64,000 nucleotides of DNA from Thermosynechococcus sichuanensis E542 (GTDB taxonomy: Bacteria > Cyanobacteriota > Cyanobacteriia > Thermosynechococcales > Thermosynechococcaceae): contig NZ_CP032152.1 in NCBI RefSeq assembly GCF_003555505.1, positions 62,001-126,000 of the forward strand. The letters are read 5' to 3'. Below, piece after piece: positions 61,430 to 64,000 of this stretch. Both the position numbers and the translations under genes were made by a program. Every line of letters begins with the position of its first letter. Position 1 is the first letter of the stretch. The notes under the pieces are model-generated. The model was given only the letters and a program-made list of their open reading frames with translations. It was not told the origin of the DNA and did no database searches.

Positions 61430-63724
61430 ATGGTAGCAACAATTGCTCTGATTGGCAACCCCAATTGTGGCAAAACAACGATCTTCAATGGTCTTACAGG
61501 GGCAAATCAGCGGGTGGGGAATTGGCCAGGAGTCACCGTTGAGCGCAAGGAGGGGCGCTATCGCGATCGCGACCTCATCGTACAAGTTGTCGATCTACCG
61601 GGGGTCTATGCCCTCGATGCCGAGGATAGCGGTCTAGACGAGCAGATTGCCCGCAAGTTTCTATTGGCGCGCGAGTATGATTTGGTCGTCAATATCCTTG
61701 ATGCGGCAAACTTGGAGCGCAACTTTTACCTGACCTCACAGTTACTCGATCTAGGAGTACCGCTGCTTCTCGTCCTTAACATGATGGATGTGGCTCATGC
61801 TGCAAGAATCAACATTGATATAGAGCTGCTGAGCCAACGTTTAGGCCTTCCTGTCTTGCCGTTTTGTGCCAAACAAAAACGGTATGTTGCACAACTGCGG
61901 GAAGCAATTCGCACCGCCTTGGCCGCACTGCCCATGTCTCCTATCAGTGTGCCCCAACCACCTGTAATTGAAGAGGCGATCGCTGACTTGCTCACCCAAG
62001 GGGTTAGGGATCGAGCCGAGGCCTTAGCGTGGTTGCAGTACATTGAATCAGTTCCCAACGAGGTTGTGGCACCACTGCGTCAATGGCGACAGCGGATTCA
62101 CCAGACCCTAGGGGAAGATATTGATCTCCTCATTGCCGATAGTCGCTACCGCTGGATTCAGCATCTGATGGCTGAGGTTCTGGAACAGGGCGATCGCCTG
62201 ACCACCACCGTTTCGGATCGCATTGACCGCATTGTGCTCAATCGCTGGCTAGGGATTCCCATCTTCTTGACCGTCATGTACTTGGTGTTTCTGATCTCAA
62301 TTAACGTAGGGGGTGCCTTTATTGACTTTTTTGATATTGGTGTGGGGACACTGGTCGTGGGCTGGCCAACGCAAGTACTAGAATCGCTCAATGCTCCCGG
62401 ATGGCTGATTGGTCTATTGGCAGAGGGGGTAGGGGGCGGTATCCAAACAACGGCAACATTTATTCCTCAAATTGGTTTGCTCTTTATTTTTCTCACGCTG
62501 CTTGAGGACTCCGGCTATCTTGCACGGGCAGCCTTTGTCATGGATCGACTTATGCGCTGGATGGGGTTACCGGGCAAATCCTTTGTGCCGATGATGGTTT
62601 CCTTTGGCTGCAATATCCCTGGCATTATGGCCACCCGCACCCTCGAAAATCAGCGCGATCGCCTAATGACGATCCTGATGAATCCCTTTATGTCTTGCGG
62701 TGCTCGCCTACCCGTCTATGCCCTGTTTGTGGCCGCTTTTTTTCCTCGCAATGGCCAAAATATCGTCTTTTTGCTCTACATGTTGGGAATTGCAGCAGCT
62801 ATCTTTACTGGATTTTTAATGAAGCACACCCTTTTTCAGGGGGAGATTGCGCCTTTTGTCATGGAATTGCCCCCTTACCATTTGCCTACATCTAAGGGGC
62901 TCCTCCTACGGGCTTGGGAGCGGCTGAAGACCTTTATTACTCGGGCAGGCAAGATGATTATTATCCTTGTGGTTATCCTTGGCCTGCTCAATTCCGTAGG
63001 CACCGATGGCAGCTTTGGCCAAAAGGATAGCACCCACTCAATTTTGAGCGCCTTTAGTCGCCAGATTACGCCAATTTTTTCACCCATGGGGATTCAGCCC
63101 AACAACTGGCCAGCAACCGTAGGACTCTTTACCGGAGTTTTTGCCAAGGAAGTAATGGTGGGAACCATGGATGCCCTCTATACCGAGTTAGCCCGCCAAG
63201 AGGCTCAAGGCGTTGAGACAGCAGATGAGCCAGAAGAACCTTTTTCGGTTTGGAGAGGCTTGAAGGAGGCAGTGCTGAGTATCCCCCAAAATCTCAGTGA
63301 GCTAGGACAGCGGGTGCTTGATCCTTTGGGGTTCGATGTCTTACAAGAAGCAGATAACCCGGAAGTAGCGGCTGAGGTGCAGGAAGTGCACTACACCACA
63401 TTTGGTCAAATGGCCAAGCGGTTCGGTACGCCCACGGCGGCGATCGCTTTCCTGTTATTTGTTTTGCTCTACTTCCCCTGCGTGTCCGCCACGGCTGCCG
63501 TCTATCGAGAAACCAATTTGGGCTGGACGGTCTTTGTTGCCGCTTGGACAACGGGCTTGGCCTACTGGGTGGCCACTGCCTACTACCAACTCATGACATT
63601 TGCAGCACATCCGATGTTCTCCCTGATGTGGTTATTGGCCTTAGGGGCAGTCATGGGGGTGGTCATTATCGCCTTGAAATATCGGGGCGATCGCCAGCGG
63701 CTCTCTTCTCCACGGAGGGCATGA
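61430..63724 (+). CDS. feoB: Ferrous iron transport protein B
   Basis: FeoB is the inner-membrane Fe2+ transporter with a cytosolic G domain. The 764-residue protein has G1 GNPNCGKTT (9-17), G3 DLPGVYAL and G4 NMMD, then a helical insertion domain. The membrane part begins near residue 275 and has about eight to ten helices, with the two gate motifs including MVSFGCNIPGIMATRTLEN and FPCVSATAAVYRE. ATGTGAC... spacing after feoA is 14 bases. The stop overlaps the feoC start as ATGA. Uptake would be highest at low iron if the upstream operators bind Fur. Confidence 0.96.
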   Translation: MVATIALIGNPNCGKTTIFNGLTGANQRVGNWPGVTVERKEGRYRDRDLIVQVVDLPGVYALDAEDSGLDEQIARKFLLAREYDLVVNILDAANLERNFYLTSQLLDLGVPLLLVLNMMDVAHAARINIDIELLSQRLGLPVLPFCAKQKRYVAQLREAIRTALAALPMSPISVPQPPVIEEAIADLLTQGVRDRAEALAWLQYIESVPNEVVAPLRQWRQRIHQTLGEDIDLLIADSRYRWIQHLMAEVLEQGDRLTTTVSDRIDRIVLNRWLGIPIFLTVMYLVFLISINVGGAFIDFFDIGVGTLVVGWPTQVLESLNAPGWLIGLLAEGVGGGIQTTATFIPQIGLLFIFLTLLEDSGYLARAAFVMDRLMRWMGLPGKSFVPMMVSFGCNIPGIMATRTLENQRDRLMTILMNPFMSCGARLPVYALFVAAFFPRNGQNIVFLLYMLGIAAAIFTGFLMKHTLFQGEIAPFVMELPPYHLPTSKGLLLRAWERLKTFITRAGKMIIILVVILGLLNSVGTDGSFGQKDSTHSILSAFSRQITPIFSPMGIQPNNWPATVGLFTGVFAKEVMVGTMDALYTELARQEAQGVETADEPEEPFSVWRGLKEAVLSIPQNLSELGQRVLDPLGFDVLQEADNPEVAAEVQEVHYTTFGQMAKRFGTPTAAIAFLLFVLLYFPCVSATAAVYRETNLGWTVFVAAWTTGLAYWVATAYYQLMTFAAHPMFSLMWLLALGAVMGVVIIALKYRGDRQRLSSPRRA

Positions 63725-63975
63725 TTATGCTTTTGCAACTACAGGACTATATTCAAAAGCGCCAAGTGGTTTCCTTGGCAGAATTGGCAACCCATTTTCA
63801 CACATCGCCAGCGGTGATTGAACCGATTCTGCGCCAACTCATTCACAAAGGCCGCCTGCAAAAAGTCACCTCTAGCCACTGTGGCGGCTGTCATTCGTGT
63901 GGCTCCCACACTCTTGAACTCTACGAATGGAGGACAAATCATGCTATCCCAAGCAATGACCAATCGGCTCAATGA
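63721..63975 (+). CDS. feoC: FeoC-like winged-helix protein
   Basis: An 84-residue protein starting within the feoB stop (ATGA overlap), with GGAGG just upstream. The winged-helix part (LLQLQDYIQKRQVVSLAELA) is followed by a cysteine cluster SHCGGCHSCGSH, four of the type expected for a small iron-sulphur or zinc site in FeoC. FeoC is thought to stabilise or sense iron for FeoB. Although it could be annotated from an upstream in-frame ATG inside feoB, that extension is not family-like. Its 3' end overlaps the next gene by 35 bases. Confidence 0.85.
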   Translation: MIMLLQLQDYIQKRQVVSLAELATHFHTSPAVIEPILRQLIHKGRLQKVTSSHCGGCHSCGSHTLELYEWRTNHAIPSNDQSAQ

Positions 63976-64000
63976 ACAAATCAACCTTGAAATTTACTCG
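63941..64000 (+). CDS. Ferritin, 5' end only
   Basis: Twenty codons before the window ends, reading MLSQAMTNRLNEQINLEIYS. This matches the well-known start of bacterial non-haem ferritins, in which the Glu in NLEIYS is a ferroxidase ligand. GGAGG lies eight bases before the ATG. The start lies inside feoC, in another frame, so it is translationally coupled to the feo operon. This joins iron uptake with storage on a single message. The rest of the gene is outside the window. Confidence 0.75.
   Translation, partial: MLSQAMTNRLNEQINLEIYS

Noticed and set aside
63544-63720. An upstream start for feoC inside feoB
   Set aside because: The extension is a shadow of feoB; the ATG at 63721 has GGAGG and the usual overlap.

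Overview
The window is a gene-dense piece of chromosome from a unicellular cyanobacterium. The HIP1 octamer GCGATCGC recurs throughout. The gene set includes a CP43'-type chlorophyll protein (IsiA), cyanobacterial-type IspH, sucrose synthase, a SpkB-type kinase, PipY, DUF3318 and DUF5132 proteins. The overall combination fits a thermophilic Thermosynechococcus-like organism, but that genus is an inference from memory, not a search result.

Layout. 0-7.4 kb: an M16 peptidase (possibly cut by the window edge), cobS, a ComF-type phosphoribosyltransferase, a Mo-nitrogenase-C-terminus-like protein, a tandem universal stress protein, small DUF proteins, bioF and an atypical OmpR-type regulator. 7.6-22.8 kb: a triple-FHA ABC transporter, argD, a class II ribonucleotide reductase (nrdJ) interrupted by a LAGLIDADG intein, a Uma2 nuclease next to an internally deleted IS200/IS605-type element, a SpkB-type kinase, yqeK, an ABC-2 permease, a caspase-fold protein with a lost catalytic dyad, and phoU.

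23.2-34.5 kb is the main accessory region. It encodes a DUF499 P-loop ATPase, a small DUF7680-like protein, a divergently read PD-(D/E)XK-like protein, a membrane protein with a DUF4177-like end, a DUF1156 DNA methylase, and a phospholipase-D/SNF2-type helicase. This has the composition of a methylation-linked anti-phage system related in concept to DISARM, without matching the classical DISARM gene set. A decayed HEPN-like fragment lies inside it.

35.2-40.4 kb holds a structural oddity. A 1 kb-residue leucine-rich-variant repeat gene has the same leader as its upstream neighbour and is followed by a copy of that neighbour's last 222 bases, as if the repeat gene replaced the middle of a duplicated gene.

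40.4-57.8 kb is mostly housekeeping: NurA-domain nuclease, dxr and ispH (two MEP-pathway steps side by side), rlmB, a META-domain protein, a NagZ-type GH3 enzyme, ATP sulfurylase, an alpha/beta hydrolase, a GltS-like symporter, sucrose synthase, a Ycf29/Rre1-like regulator and a three-receiver diguanylate cyclase. Between nagZ and sat lies 1.2 kb with one 47-codon gene, two terminators and a structured stretch that may be an untranslated RNA.

57.9-64 kb is iron-centred: isiA at one end, and feoA (double domain), feoB, feoC and the first 20 codons of a ferritin at the other. An identical 11-base element and related inverted repeats lie upstream of both isiA and feoA, which suggests one Fur-type regulon. 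A tRNA-Pro(CGG) and a DUF3318 gene lie between them.
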